From an uncultured Eubacteriales bacterium (lineage in GTDB: Bacteria > Bacillota > Clostridia > Oscillospirales > Butyricicoccaceae), in NCBI GenBank assembly GCA_910586105.1, contig CAJUGU010000040.1:1-28995 (forward strand): 28,995 nt of DNA, read 5' to 3'. Positions 8,100 to 16,450 of the stretch are shown piece after piece. Both the position numbers and the translations under genes were made by a program. Position 1 is the stretch's first letter. The number at the start of each line of letters is the position of its first letter. The notes below the pieces were generated by a model. It did not search any database, had not been told where the DNA came from, and was given only the letters and a program-made list of their open reading frames with translations.

Positions 8100-8129
8100 C
8101 CGGTCAAGTTGAGAGAGGAGGATAAAACA

Positions 8130-9560
8130 ATGAGTTTACCGAAGGATTTCCTGTGGGGCGGCGCAGTCGCCGCCCACCAGTTGGAAGGCGGCTGGGCGGA
8201 AGACGGGCGCGGGCCAAGCGTCAGCGACGTGTTGACGGCGGGCGCGCACGGCGTACCACGGCGCATCACGGACGGCGTCGTCGAGGGGGAGCGCTACCCC
8301 AATCATAAGGGCATTGATTTCTTCCACACATACAAGGAGGATATCGCGCTGTTCGGCGAACTGGGCTTCAAGTGCTTCCGCACGTCGATTTCCTGGAGCC
8401 GGATCTTCCCGAAGGGCGACGAAACCGAGCCGAACGAGGCGGGGCTGCGGTTTTATGACGACATGTTCGACACGCTGCGGAAATACGGCATCGAGCCGGT
8501 GATCACGCTCAGCCATTTTGAAATGCCCTATCATCTGGCGAAGGAATACGGCGGCTGGGTCAACCGGAAGCTGGTCGATTTCTTTGTCCATTATGCCGTC
8601 ACGGTGATGGAGCGTTATAAGGGCAAGGTCAAATATTGGATGACCTTTAATGAAATCAATAACCAGTCGAATACGGCGGTAGACATTTTCGGATGGACGA
8701 ACTCCGGTATTAAATTTTCGGAGTTTGAGGACCCGAAGAAGGCGCTTTATCAGGCGGTGCATCATGAGCTGCTCGCGTCTGCGCTGGTGGTGAAAAAGGG
8801 GCACGAGATCGACCCGGATTTTAAAATCGGCTGTATGTGTTCGTTCGTGCCGTTTTATCCGTATTCCTGCAACCCGGACGACGTGATGATCGCGCTGGAA
8901 TCCATGCACGAACGGTTCTATTTTTCGGACGTCCATTGCCGCGGCCACTATTCGGCGTATGCAAAAAAGCAGTGGGAGCGCGAAGGCAACGCGCCCGAAA
9001 TGCTGCCCGGGGACGAAGCGATCCTTGCGGAGGGCAAGGTCGATTATTTGGGGTTCAGTTATTATATGTCGAACGCCGTGAAGGCGGATATCGACACCGT
9101 CAATCAGGATGTGAACGGCGGCAACGCCCATTCCATCCGCAACCCGCATGTAAAGGCGTCGGACTGGGGCTGGCAGATCGACCCGGTCGGCCTGCGGTAT
9201 TCGCTCGCGACGCTGTATGAGCGCTATGAGCTGCCGCTGTTCATCGTGGAAAACGGTTTCGGCGCGATCGACGAATTGAAGCCCGACCATACCTGCGATG
9301 ATGACTACCGTATTGAATATTTGCGGGCGCATATCGAAGAAATGAAGAAGGCGGTCGAGATCGACGGCGTAGACCTGATGGGCTACACGCCCTGGGGCTG
9401 TATCGATGTAGTATCGTTTACGACGGGCGAACTGCGGAAGCGGTACGGTTTCATCTACGTTGATTTGAACGACGACGGCACGGGCAGCGGCGAGCGCTAC
9501 CGCAAAAAATCGTTTGCCTGGTACAAAAATGTGATCGCGACGAACGGCGAGGAACTTTAA
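8130..9560 (+). CDS. bglA: GH1 6-phospho-beta-glucosidase
   Basis: 476 residues, normal for GH1. It hydrolyses the phosphorylated beta-glucoside delivered by the adjacent permease to glucose-6-phosphate and the aglycone or glucose. The N-terminus has the family pattern FLWGGAVAAHQLEGGW. The acid/base Glu175 lies in TFNEINN, and the nucleophile Glu374 in FIVENGFG. The C-terminal segment SFAWYKNVI is typical. The start is ATG 8130, 8 nt after AGAGGAGG (8114-8121); the in-frame upstream codons at 8109 would overlap that site. It is the third gene of the operon, 30 nt after the permease. It lacks a signal peptide, so it is cytoplasmic. Confidence 0.94.
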   Translation: MSLPKDFLWGGAVAAHQLEGGWAEDGRGPSVSDVLTAGAHGVPRRITDGVVEGERYPNHKGIDFFHTYKEDIALFGELGFKCFRTSISWSRIFPKGDETEPNEAGLRFYDDMFDTLRKYGIEPVITLSHFEMPYHLAKEYGGWVNRKLVDFFVHYAVTVMERYKGKVKYWMTFNEINNQSNTAVDIFGWTNSGIKFSEFEDPKKALYQAVHHELLASALVVKKGHEIDPDFKIGCMCSFVPFYPYSCNPDDVMIALESMHERFYFSDVHCRGHYSAYAKKQWEREGNAPEMLPGDEAILAEGKVDYLGFSYYMSNAVKADIDTVNQDVNGGNAHSIRNPHVKASDWGWQIDPVGLRYSLATLYERYELPLFIVENGFGAIDELKPDHTCDDDYRIEYLRAHIEEMKKAVEIDGVDLMGYTPWGCIDVVSFTTGELRKRYGFIYVDLNDDGTGSGERYRKKSFAWYKNVIATNGEEL

Positions 9561-9722
9561 AGAGGAGCCGGGGATCGGTTTACCCGCGAGATTCTGAAAA
9601 AGGCCGTGCAGCAGCGGCTACACCCCAGCGAGTGAAATTGACTGGGATATTTCATGACAAGATCGCCTGTGGAGCATAACGCATCCGCGCATGGAATCGA
9701 CGGATCGACCATAAAACGACAA
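9561..9722. other. Spacer downstream of bglA, no gene supported
   Basis: A short open stretch near 9580-9634 reads TREILKKAVQQRLHPSE before a stop. It looks protein-like but has no start codon with a ribosome binding site. It may be the tail of a lost gene. Nothing else is supportable here. Confidence 0.3.
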
Positions 9723-9759
9723 AAAAGACGCACTGCGAAAATCACGCGGTGCGTCTTTT
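9723..9759. terminator. Bidirectional terminator between convergent operons
   Basis: AAAAGACGCAC (9723-9733) and GTGCGTCTTTT (9749-9759) are perfect 11-bp arms, with A and T runs on either side, so it can work on both strands. It ends the beta-glucoside operon from the left and the envelope operon from the right. Confidence 0.85.
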
Positions 9760-9787
9760 AGCAAATTGCGGAACCGATCCAGCCCGG

Positions 9788-11179
9788 TCAATCTTCCCAG
9801 CAGACTGGGGCCGACGGCGCGGCGCAGACCGCCCCATCGGAGAAAAAAAGCACGCTGGCCTCCGAGGCGATGGCTTCCTCGGGGACATAAAGGGTAAACG
9901 GCGCCCCATCCGCAGCGACACCGACGGGGCTGGCTTCATACAAATTCGCGCCGAGCCGTACATACAAGGGGGAATCAAGATCGACGGGCCCGGAAAGGGA
10001 ACCTTCCAGCCGAAGGTATCCGGGCAAAAGCCCATCCGCCGCGGCGGCGATACTGACGGCGGCTTCCACAAGCGGCGGCTCGCCTTGCAGCCCGCGCGCG
10101 GGAGCGGGGAAGATGGGGGCGCGTTCCGCCAGCCATTTGAGGTTGCGTTCGACCAGCTCGATCACGACGGTATCCGCGCCGGTCTCATCGAGCAGCGCCA
10201 TTTGATAGGGCATTGCGCGGGAGAAAACGGCGTTGCCGAAGCTGTCGGCGAGGAACCGATGCAGGGAATTGCCGAAGGAGTCGCGGAACATCAACAGCGA
10301 TCCGCCGCGCCCGTCGCAGCGGGTCGCGATCCGTTGATCTTCGACCGTCCGCGGCTCGGGATCATAAACAAAGGCAAACCCGCGGTCAAAGACGGCGTCT
10401 TCATCCAGCACGCCGCCCGCGGGGTACAGCATTTCGGAAAGGTCGCCGCTGTGGATTTGTTCCATATGCCAGCCGCCGCCAAAGAAAGCGTCCCGATCGT
10501 CCTTACCAAGCGCGTCCAATAACACATCATGCGCCAGCGCTGCGCCGCGTGCGTTCCAATGCGAATCAAGCCGGTGATACAGCACGTCCGGCTGTGCGCG
10601 GAAGGCGGCGAACAGGTTGGCATAAGGTACGCCTTCCTGCTCGAGCAGCGGGCGCAGCCGGTCGATATCGTCCGAGCCCTCCAGCGGCGTACCGACGGCG
10701 GGCAGGTATTGCGGATACAGCGAGGCCTTGTTCGGCGCGACGGTAAACAGCAGCCGCGCGCCGTGCGCCTCCGTGTATTCGCGCAGCAGGGCAAGGGTAT
10801 GCGCCGCGCCATAGAGCGCGCGGTCGCTCATCGGTTCGGTGTGCAGATAGCCGGGCAGCGTTTCGCGGTAAAACAGCCAGCCCTCGCGGCCCAGCAGCAC
10901 GCTGTCCTCGGCGGAGGTATGAAAAAGCGTCGCTTTCAGCGCGGCGTTCGCCGCGATCAGCTCTTGCCGGAAAGCGAAATGGTCGGCAACGTAATCGGTA
11001 GCCTGCTGCAAAACGTCGGGATTCGGCCCTCCGTCAGGCAGGGTCAGCGCCGGACGCGGGGCAAGCCGTTGATTCGCGGCAGCCTGGCTTTCCGGGAGCA
11101 ACAGCATCCCGGCGCCGGGGAGCAGGCAGGCGGCGAGGAAAGCCGCCATAGCCAGCCGGGACTTGGTTTTCAGTTTCAA
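9788..11179 (-). CDS. DHHW/AlgX-like SGNH-fold exported protein
   Basis: 463 residues from TTG 11179. An N-terminal hydrophobic segment (residues of about 9-27) acts as signal or anchor. The family pattern includes GREGWLFYR near residue 95, LLFTVAPNKASLYPQYLP in the middle, YHRLDSHWNARGA (the DHHW-type motif, here DSHW) and MFRDSFGNSL (the serine block of SGNH esterases). Members of the AlgX/AlgJ/DHHW group are linked to O-acetylation of surface polysaccharides, so a role in modifying a cell-wall or exported glycan is likely; the acceptor is unknown. The start is chosen because GGGAGGG lies just upstream; an in-frame TTG 15 nt earlier would put the ribosome binding site inside the gene. It lies 78 nt after the SLH-transglutaminase gene in the same orientation, probably co-transcribed. 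The terminator at 9723-9759 follows. Confidence 0.75.
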   Translation of the reverse strand: MKLKTKSRLAMAAFLAACLLPGAGMLLLPESQAAANQRLAPRPALTLPDGGPNPDVLQQATDYVADHFAFRQELIAANAALKATLFHTSAEDSVLLGREGWLFYRETLPGYLHTEPMSDRALYGAAHTLALLREYTEAHGARLLFTVAPNKASLYPQYLPAVGTPLEGSDDIDRLRPLLEQEGVPYANLFAAFRAQPDVLYHRLDSHWNARGAALAHDVLLDALGKDDRDAFFGGGWHMEQIHSGDLSEMLYPAGGVLDEDAVFDRGFAFVYDPEPRTVEDQRIATRCDGRGGSLLMFRDSFGNSLHRFLADSFGNAVFSRAMPYQMALLDETGADTVVIELVERNLKWLAERAPIFPAPARGLQGEPPLVEAAVSIAAAADGLLPGYLRLEGSLSGPVDLDSPLYVRLGANLYEASPVGVAADGAPFTLYVPEEAIASEASVLFFSDGAVCAAPSAPVCWED

Positions 11180-11257
11180 AGCGTTCCCTCCCAAGGGGCT
11201 GCATGGGCCGGAACGGCGAAAGCGCGAAAGGAGAGCGCCGTTGTTTCCGGCTCATGC

Positions 11258-12586
11258 TCACGGATTTTTAAAGTAATCAAAGCGGGTATCGCCATACCGC
11301 GCCTGAAAAAAGTTTAAAGAACTGTATTTCATTTCCAGCTGAGCGTCGTAAACATAAATCCGCCCGTCAATCGTGATCTCCACCCAACCGTGCTCCTGCC
11401 GGTTCTGGCCGAGCCATCCGACGACGGTATGGGCGTTGTAGCCCAGCTCGCGGGCGAGCAGGCAGAAGGTGGCGGCGAAGCCGAAGCAGTTGCCGCGCCC
11501 GTCGTGCAGGAAGGCTTCGGCATAGGCGGGCTCCCACCCAGTCTGGCCTTTGGAAACGAGGTTGCGTTTGATATAGGTGAAGTTATCGCGCACATAGGCG
11601 TACATCGCGCGCAGCTTCTGCGCGTTGCTCATGGAGCTGTTGGTGTGCGTGCGGACGATCTCGGCGAGGAGGTCGTCCAATTCGGGGTCGCCGGTCGTCA
11701 TCCGCCCGTCCGAGCCGAAGGGGAAGCCGCGGACGGTGGTATCCCGCACGAATTTGCCGTCCTGCACGCAGTACAGGCTGCCGCCAATATTGTGGAACCC
11801 GTCGGATAGGGGATTGCGTTCCGCATCCAGCGAGAGCCAGGATTCGGCCAGGCCGTCGGGCTCCTGGGTATGCCCGATCGTCGCCTCCATGATCTCGGCG
11901 TAGGCCCAATGGGTAGCGGGGACGTCGGGGAAAAAACGGACCTCCGGCGCGGAAGCGATCGTCTCCGGATCCGGGCTGCGTCCGAGCAGGCGGTTGAATA
12001 CGACGGCGGCTTCGGCGCGGGTCAGCGGGTCGTCGGGGTGGAAGGATCCGCCGGAAACGCTGAACAGCCGATGGGACACGGCGGCGCAGACCGCGCCATA
12101 ATACGGATCGTCCACGGATAAATCGTCAAACTGGAACGGGAACCCGCCGGCGGGCAGGAAATAAGCAGCCGCGACGGCGCAATCGGCGCGGGTGAGGGGC
12201 GCGTTTGGACGGAACCGTCCGTCTTCGTCGCCGGGGATGGCCCCGGCGCGGGCCAGCGTGCCGACCGCCTGCGCATAGGCGGCGTCTTCTGGAACGTCGG
12301 GGAAGCTGCCGGACGCCTGCGGCGGGCCGTCTAGCAGGCTGTAAAAGATCTGCGCGGCTTCGGCGCGGGTCAGCGCCTTGGACGGCTCGAACATGCCGGA
12401 AGCGTTGCCGTCGAGATAGCGAGCATGCTCCGCGCCCTCCTCGCGGAGGGTCAGCGGCCCGCTGAACCGTACTGGCGCAGCGTCGTTGCTGCCTGCGCGC
12501 GGCGCGCCCGCTCTTGCAGGCGGCAATCCGACAAGCAGGAGAATGGCTGCGGAAAGCGCCCCCGCAGCGATCCGATCGAATTTCAT
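11258..12586 (-). CDS. SLH-anchored transglutaminase-like protein
   Basis: 442 residues. The signal peptide is residues 1-27. Three SLH repeats cover about 45-225, with PSKALTRAEAAQIFYSLL, PNAPLTRADCAVAAAYFL and PDDPLTRAEAAVVFNRLL. A transglutaminase-like cysteine protease fold fills about 300-442. Its catalytic Cys is in GRGNCFGFAA, the His in EHGWVEI and the Asp in YVYDAQ, so all three triad residues are present. In the known families this domain cleaves or cross-links peptides; for a wall-bound protein, peptidoglycan peptides or surface proteins are plausible substrates. The start is ATG 12586, preceded by AGGGGGATCTT. The promoter at 12709-12738 drives it, and the SGNH-like gene follows, so the two probably act together on the cell surface. 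Confidence 0.85.
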   Translation of the reverse strand: MKFDRIAAGALSAAILLLVGLPPARAGAPRAGSNDAAPVRFSGPLTLREEGAEHARYLDGNASGMFEPSKALTRAEAAQIFYSLLDGPPQASGSFPDVPEDAAYAQAVGTLARAGAIPGDEDGRFRPNAPLTRADCAVAAAYFLPAGGFPFQFDDLSVDDPYYGAVCAAVSHRLFSVSGGSFHPDDPLTRAEAAVVFNRLLGRSPDPETIASAPEVRFFPDVPATHWAYAEIMEATIGHTQEPDGLAESWLSLDAERNPLSDGFHNIGGSLYCVQDGKFVRDTTVRGFPFGSDGRMTTGDPELDDLLAEIVRTHTNSSMSNAQKLRAMYAYVRDNFTYIKRNLVSKGQTGWEPAYAEAFLHDGRGNCFGFAATFCLLARELGYNAHTVVGWLGQNRQEHGWVEITIDGRIYVYDAQLEMKYSSLNFFQARYGDTRFDYFKNP

Positions 12587-12708
12587 AAGATCCCCCTATT
12601 ATCTGGCAGTCTTCGGATGTCCGGTATCCGGTTGGGCGCGCCGTTCGGCGGACGGATACGGGGCGGGGAAGGGCTGTCCGATAACATAAATCAAGCTGGC
12701 TGCTTCCT

Positions 12709-12738
12709 ATTATATATGTATTTAGGGGAGCTTGTCAA
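12709..12738 (-). promoter_or_regulatory. Consensus sigma-A promoter of the SLH-transglutaminase operon
   Basis: On the minus strand a perfect TTGACA (12738-12733) and a perfect TATAAT (12714-12709) are 18 nt apart. The match is the strongest in the window and suggests strong basal expression, with a leader of about 115 nt. Confidence 0.8.
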
Positions 12739-12869
12739 TGAAAACGGTAGGATTTGCGCAAAAAAGGGCGAAATTTGCAGGGATCTGGAGGGCTGGGGAC
12801 GCTTTGCGCGGCAGTCGCCGCCTGCGCGGGGCGCGGAGGCGACACGGCTTCTTTTTTTTCGATCTTTTG

Positions 12870-12898
12870 CTGTTATTTGCTTCCGGCTGTGTTATAAT
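12870..12898 (+). promoter_or_regulatory. Extended -10 promoter of rnr
   Basis: A perfect TATAAT (12893-12898) is preceded by TG at 12890-12891, an extended -10. The -35 CTGTTA (12870-12875) is poor but spaced at 17 nt. The transcript would start about 28 nt before the rnr start codon. Confidence 0.6.
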
Positions 12899-12932
12899 AA
12901 GGATATTCCCCACATCGAAAGGAGACGGCGAC

Positions 12933-15008
12933 ATGAAAAACAGCATCGTTTACCGCCTGCTCGCAAAGCCCCTGCGCTTTGAAGAGCTGAAGCGTGCGCT
13001 CCCTGAAATGAGCAAAAGCGAACTGATCCGCGAACTGGAACGCCTGGGCGAGGCGGGGTTGATCCTGCGAAACAAGAAAAACCGTTATGCCTGGGCGGAA
13101 CACTATGGCTGCACCGCTGCGACCTTCCTGGCGACCGGGCGGGCCTTTGCGTTTGCCCGTCCGGACGAGCCGGCGTCGGAGGGCGACGTTTTCATCCCGC
13201 CTGCGTGTACGGGCGGGGCGTGGCATGGAGACCGGGTGCTGCTCCAGATCGTCCCGGCATCCCGCGGGCACAAGAGCGAGGGCGAGGTTATCCGCATCCT
13301 GGAGCGCAGCCGCGCCGAGATCGTCGGCGAGGTGCAGACGAAGGGCAAATCCTGCATCCTGCGTCCGGCGTCGGCGAAGTATCCGGATATCGTTTTGCCC
13401 AAGGGCAAGCTGGGCGGCGCGCAGCCCGGCGACCGGGTCGCCGTCCATGTGATGTTTTATGGAGAAGGCGGGCTCCCGCCGCAGGGGGCCGTTGCGGCGA
13501 TCCTCGGCTCGGAGGGCACGCTGGAAGCGTCGGTTGCGGGCATCCTGCGCGAGAACGGCATCACCCTGCCATTTTCGGAGGAAAGCGAACGGCAGGCGGA
13601 GGCCTGCGGCGAACAGGTCGACCCGGCGGAGGCGGCGCGGCGGCTCGACCTGCGCGGCAAGACGATCTTTACCATCGACGGCGATGACGCGAAGGATTTT
13701 GACGACGCCGTTTCGTTGGAACCGCTGGAAAACGGCCATTTTGAGCTGGGCGTACACATCGCTGACGTTTCGCATTATGTCACCCCGGGCAGCCCGTTGG
13801 ACGACGAAGCCTGGCGGCGCGGCACTTCGGTCTATTACCCGGGCCATGTGATCCCGATGCTGCCCTTTGCGCTTTCGCACGGCATTTGCTCGCTGAACCC
13901 CGACGTTGACCGGCTGACGTTCTCGGCGCTGCTTGAGGTCGATATGGATGGCAGGCGCTATAACTTCCGTTTTGCGAAATCGGTCATCCATTCCGCCGCC
14001 CGAATGACTTACAACAACGTAAACAAGATTTTGGAAGGCGACGGCGCGCTCCGGGAACGGTACGCGGCGCTGGTACCGACCTTTGAGCGGATGGCGGCGC
14101 TGGCGGAGGCGACCCGCAAACGCCGGATGGAGCGCGGCGCGCTCGATCTGGATATCCCTGAGCCGCAGATCGTCGTGGACGAAGCGGGAAAGCCGGTCGA
14201 CGTGCAGTATCGCGACCGGGGCGCGGCGGAAAAGCTGATTGAGGAATTCATGCTGCTGGCGAACGAGGCGGCGGCGGAGTTTTTGGAGCGGCGCGGCGAC
14301 CCTGCGGTCTATCGGGTGCATGAAAACCCGGACCCGGACAAGCTGCGGGCGTTCGCGATGTTCGCGCGGCCATTCGGTTATCGGGTCGACGCGAGCAAGC
14401 CGCAAAATACGCGCCAGCTGCAAGCGGTGCTGGACGGCGCAAAGGACGATCCCAAGCAGCGCGCGCTGCCGACGCTGCTGCTGCGTTCGCTGGCGCGGGC
14501 GCGTTACAGCGCGGAATGCACTGGGCATTACGGGCTGGCGGCGCGTTATTATCTGCATTTTACGTCGCCGATCCGCCGGTATCCCGACCTTGCGGCGCAC
14601 CGGATGCTGTATAAGGCGATCACGGGGCAGCAGTTCACGAAAACCGACTTGACCTTCTGCGAGGAAGCGGCGGGGCAGTCGACGGCGCGCGAATACGCGG
14701 CGGACACGGCGGAACGGGACATTGACAAGCTGTATCTGGCCGCATATATGCAGCCGTTTATTGGCGAAGAATTCGACGCGGAGGTCTCGAGCGTCGCGCA
14801 GTTCGGCCTGTTCGTATCGCTGCCGAACTCGGTAGAAGGATTGGTGCGCATCGAAGCCCTGCCGGGAGATTATTACGAATACATTGAAGAGCGCATGGAA
14901 CTGCGCGGGCAGAGGTCGGGCTTCCGGTATACGATCGGCACGCCGCTGCGGGTGCGCCTGACCGGCTCGAACCCGGCCAATGGGCAAATCGATTTCGTCC
15001 CAGTCTGA
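12933..15008 (+). CDS. rnr: Ribonuclease R
   Basis: 691 residues. This is a processive 3'-to-5' exoribonuclease that degrades structured RNA and helps in mRNA and rRNA quality control. An N-terminal winged helix (about 3-50) is followed by a cold-shock/OB region (about 60-120). The RNB catalytic domain starts near 220 with the metal site DGDDAKDFDDAVSLE, and a C-terminal S1 domain runs about 605-690 (EVSSVAQFGLFVSLPN, EGLVRIE). The protein lacks the long basic C-terminal tail of enterobacterial RNase R. The start is ATG 12933, 8 nt after AAAGGAG, and matches the winged-helix start of the family. It stands alone, with its own promoter and terminator, unlike the frequent secG-rnr-smpB order. 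Confidence 0.95.
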   Translation: MKNSIVYRLLAKPLRFEELKRALPEMSKSELIRELERLGEAGLILRNKKNRYAWAEHYGCTAATFLATGRAFAFARPDEPASEGDVFIPPACTGGAWHGDRVLLQIVPASRGHKSEGEVIRILERSRAEIVGEVQTKGKSCILRPASAKYPDIVLPKGKLGGAQPGDRVAVHVMFYGEGGLPPQGAVAAILGSEGTLEASVAGILRENGITLPFSEESERQAEACGEQVDPAEAARRLDLRGKTIFTIDGDDAKDFDDAVSLEPLENGHFELGVHIADVSHYVTPGSPLDDEAWRRGTSVYYPGHVIPMLPFALSHGICSLNPDVDRLTFSALLEVDMDGRRYNFRFAKSVIHSAARMTYNNVNKILEGDGALRERYAALVPTFERMAALAEATRKRRMERGALDLDIPEPQIVVDEAGKPVDVQYRDRGAAEKLIEEFMLLANEAAAEFLERRGDPAVYRVHENPDPDKLRAFAMFARPFGYRVDASKPQNTRQLQAVLDGAKDDPKQRALPTLLLRSLARARYSAECTGHYGLAARYYLHFTSPIRRYPDLAAHRMLYKAITGQQFTKTDLTFCEEAAGQSTAREYAADTAERDIDKLYLAAYMQPFIGEEFDAEVSSVAQFGLFVSLPNSVEGLVRIEALPGDYYEYIEERMELRGQRSGFRYTIGTPLRVRLTGSNPANGQIDFVPV

Positions 15009-15041
15009 ACGCCGGAGCGTATGGAAATTGCATGGATAAGG

Positions 15042-15075
15042 AAAAGGCTGCCTCACGAAACGGGGCGGCTTTTTC
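15042..15075 (+). terminator. Intrinsic terminator of rnr
   Basis: AAAAGGCTGCC (15042-15052) pairs fully with GGCGGCTTTTT when G-U pairs are allowed, and the T run ends the structure. It lies 33 nt past the rnr stop. Confidence 0.75.
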
Positions 15076-15132
15076 TGAAAAGAAGGTTTGACAGCGGGAT
15101 CCCAGGAACATGGCTGGATAGATGAATTTATG

Positions 15133-15162
15133 TTGCAAGACCATACCCAAATGTGGTATAAC
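15133..15162 (+). promoter_or_regulatory. Possible promoter of the broken gene at 15213
   Basis: TTGCAA (15133-15138) and TATAAC (15157-15162) with an 18-nt spacer. It is a reasonable match and points at the disrupted reading frame beginning at 15213. Confidence 0.4.
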
Positions 15163-15212
15163 GAACAAAAACGTTGGTTCGATTTTAAAAATGGCTGGAT
15201 CGATCAAAAAGG

Positions 15213-15686
15213 GTGTCGCTCACAATGCCTTGCCGGAAGGATTCGGATGCTGTTAAGCAGGATGACCTGCCCGATTTTTTGATTTCATGGGAGGAAATAT
15301 TGGCGGCTGTATTAGATTTTGTGGTGACACTGATGGATGAACTCCTGAACGACAAGGAATCGGGATTGAACGAACAGGATATCCGCTTTTATGACAAGGG
15401 GCCGTTTTTCGCCGCCCCTTTCGACGGTTCAAGCGGTCAACGGCGCGATCGCGGCTTTCTATCCCGGCGTATTGGAACGGATCTACCGCATGATCGGCGA
15501 GGAATATTATGTGGCGTTTGCCAGTATCTACAACTTCCATATCCATCCGGTCAGCGGCAAACATCGGTTAAAATCGATGCAGAATACCTGGCAAGCACGA
15601 ACCGGCAGTTGAACCGGCGCGGCGAACTGCTGACCCGGAAAGTATATCGTTATTCGAGCGAGGAGAACGCGCTTCAAGCCGTTTGA
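15213..15686 (+). pseudogene. Frameshifted gene of unknown function
   Basis: The coding character moves between two frames. Frame of 15213: residues up to FYDKGPFFAAPF look protein-like. From about 15420 to 15555 the next frame carries it, reading VQAVNGAIAAFYPGVLER and EEYYVAFASIYNFHIHP. The first frame then resumes, with VKIDAEYLASTNRQLNRRG and a TRKVYRYS ending. Two opposite frameshifts would join these into one protein of about 155 residues. YPGVLERI, the SIY stretch and VYRYS recall the C-terminal part of DUF5688-type proteins, but I only half recognise it. The promoter at 15133 and terminator at 15813 enclose it. The shifts could be genuine decay or sequencing errors. Confidence 0.45.
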
Positions 15687-15812
15687 GGCAGTCGTTACCC
15701 AAAGGGATACCGGGACGACGGGCAACGTAAACGAGAAAGGGATCTGAAAACATCGGGAGCCGTTTCACGTGCGGGATCTTGCTTGCAGGAATGGAAAATA
15801 CAAGCCCCATGC

Positions 15813-15841
15813 AAACGCCTTTCCAAAGCGGGAGGGCGTTT
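15813..15841 (+). terminator. Terminator-like nested hairpin
   Basis: AAACGCCTTTCC (starting at 15813) pairs with GGGAGGGCGTTT (ending 15841) around a short loop. An outer 9-bp stem, GGAAAATAC (15793-15801) with GTATTTTCC (15843-15851), extends it. It is probably the end of the broken transcription unit. Between it and the gene at 16451 only repeat A and a weak promoter are seen. Confidence 0.6.
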
Positions 15842-15905
15842 CGTATTTTCCCCGATCGATCCGCAGCCGATCGCTGCACGCGCTTCGGTACGAAACCCGT
15901 CGATG

Positions 15906-16135
15906 TATACCCGCGAACGCTGGATGTTGACGTTTGCTGCGCCTACGCGGCGGGCGCCTGGGCGCTGCCCCTGGCCCCTGGTCCTGCGCGGACAGCGCCA
16001 AAGGGACTCGTCCCTTTGGAATCCCTGCCCCGCCTGCGGGCGGGATCGGTGCGGTCAAAGCCGTTTCTGCGTGCGGCTTCGTCCCGTTAAAACGACGGCG
16101 GGACGAAGTGGCAAAATTTTCTGAATGGGAGTATA
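15906..16135 (+). repeat. Dispersed structured repeat, copy A
   Basis: About 230 bp, from TATACCCGCGAACGC to GGGAGTATA. It matches the reverse complement of 18863-19103 along nearly its full length. It holds a perfect 22-nt palindrome (15998-16007 with 16010-16019) and a second stem, CTTCGTCCCG (16077-16086) with CGGGACGAAG (16099-16108). It is very GC-rich, and the open frames through it are artefacts. The build resembles dispersed GC-rich repeats of Clostridia. Mobility is unknown. Confidence 0.8.
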
Positions 16136-16314
16136 AAAACCTGTATTCGAAAGCCGGAGATGGCGGCTGCGCAGGCCTTTCGCCGCCATGCGGTATCGCT
16201 TTGCCTTGAACTCTGTCAGGATCCCTGCGGGAAATCGCCTTTGCTTGATGACGATCCCTGATGTATCCACTCATCCCAATTTATGAATACAGGTTCTAAA
16301 ATTCGGCAAAACGC

Positions 16315-16343
16315 TTCCTTTTTTCCTGCTCCCGTGGTACAAT
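16315..16343 (+). promoter_or_regulatory. Weak promoter candidate of the Sel1 cassette
   Basis: TACAAT (16338-16343) is a good -10. The box 17 nt upstream, TTCCTT (16315-16320), is poor. It lies about 108 nt before the start of the membrane protein gene. Confidence 0.35.
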
Positions 16344-16450
16344 AAGAACAGTGCTGCCACATTGGCAACGATTTGGTGCAAATTGACAGCCGCGCGTCAA
16401 AAACCGGAACGCTATTTCCGGAAGAGCCATCGCGCAAAGGAGGGCCTTGG

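Larger units (their letters stand above)
12587..12932. other. Divergent promoter region between envelope operon and rnr
   Basis: 346 bp with promoters in both directions (12709-12738 minus, 12870-12898 plus). An in-frame extension upstream of RNase R from 12732 exists, but its residues do not match the family, so no gene is called. A stretch of eight T at 12852-12859 precedes the rnr promoter. Confidence 0.6.

Noticed and set aside
11390..12121. Plus-strand frames across the SLH-transglutaminase gene
   Set aside because: The minus-strand protein has signal peptide, SLH repeats and a complete triad. The plus-strand frames have no family features.
12732..12932. A longer N-terminus for RNase R
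   Set aside because: The extra 67 residues do not match the family, and the rnr promoter and ribosome binding site lie inside that stretch.
12873..15056. A 727-residue open frame on the minus strand
   Set aside because: It is antisense to RNase R, which has clear catalytic motifs. The frame is Arg-rich and low in family-like sequence, as expected from GC-rich third codon positions of the true gene.
15779..16209. Open frames through repeat A, and the matching frames through repeat B
   Set aside because: They translate a structured non-coding repeat in several frames; the similarity between them reflects the repeat, not a protein family.
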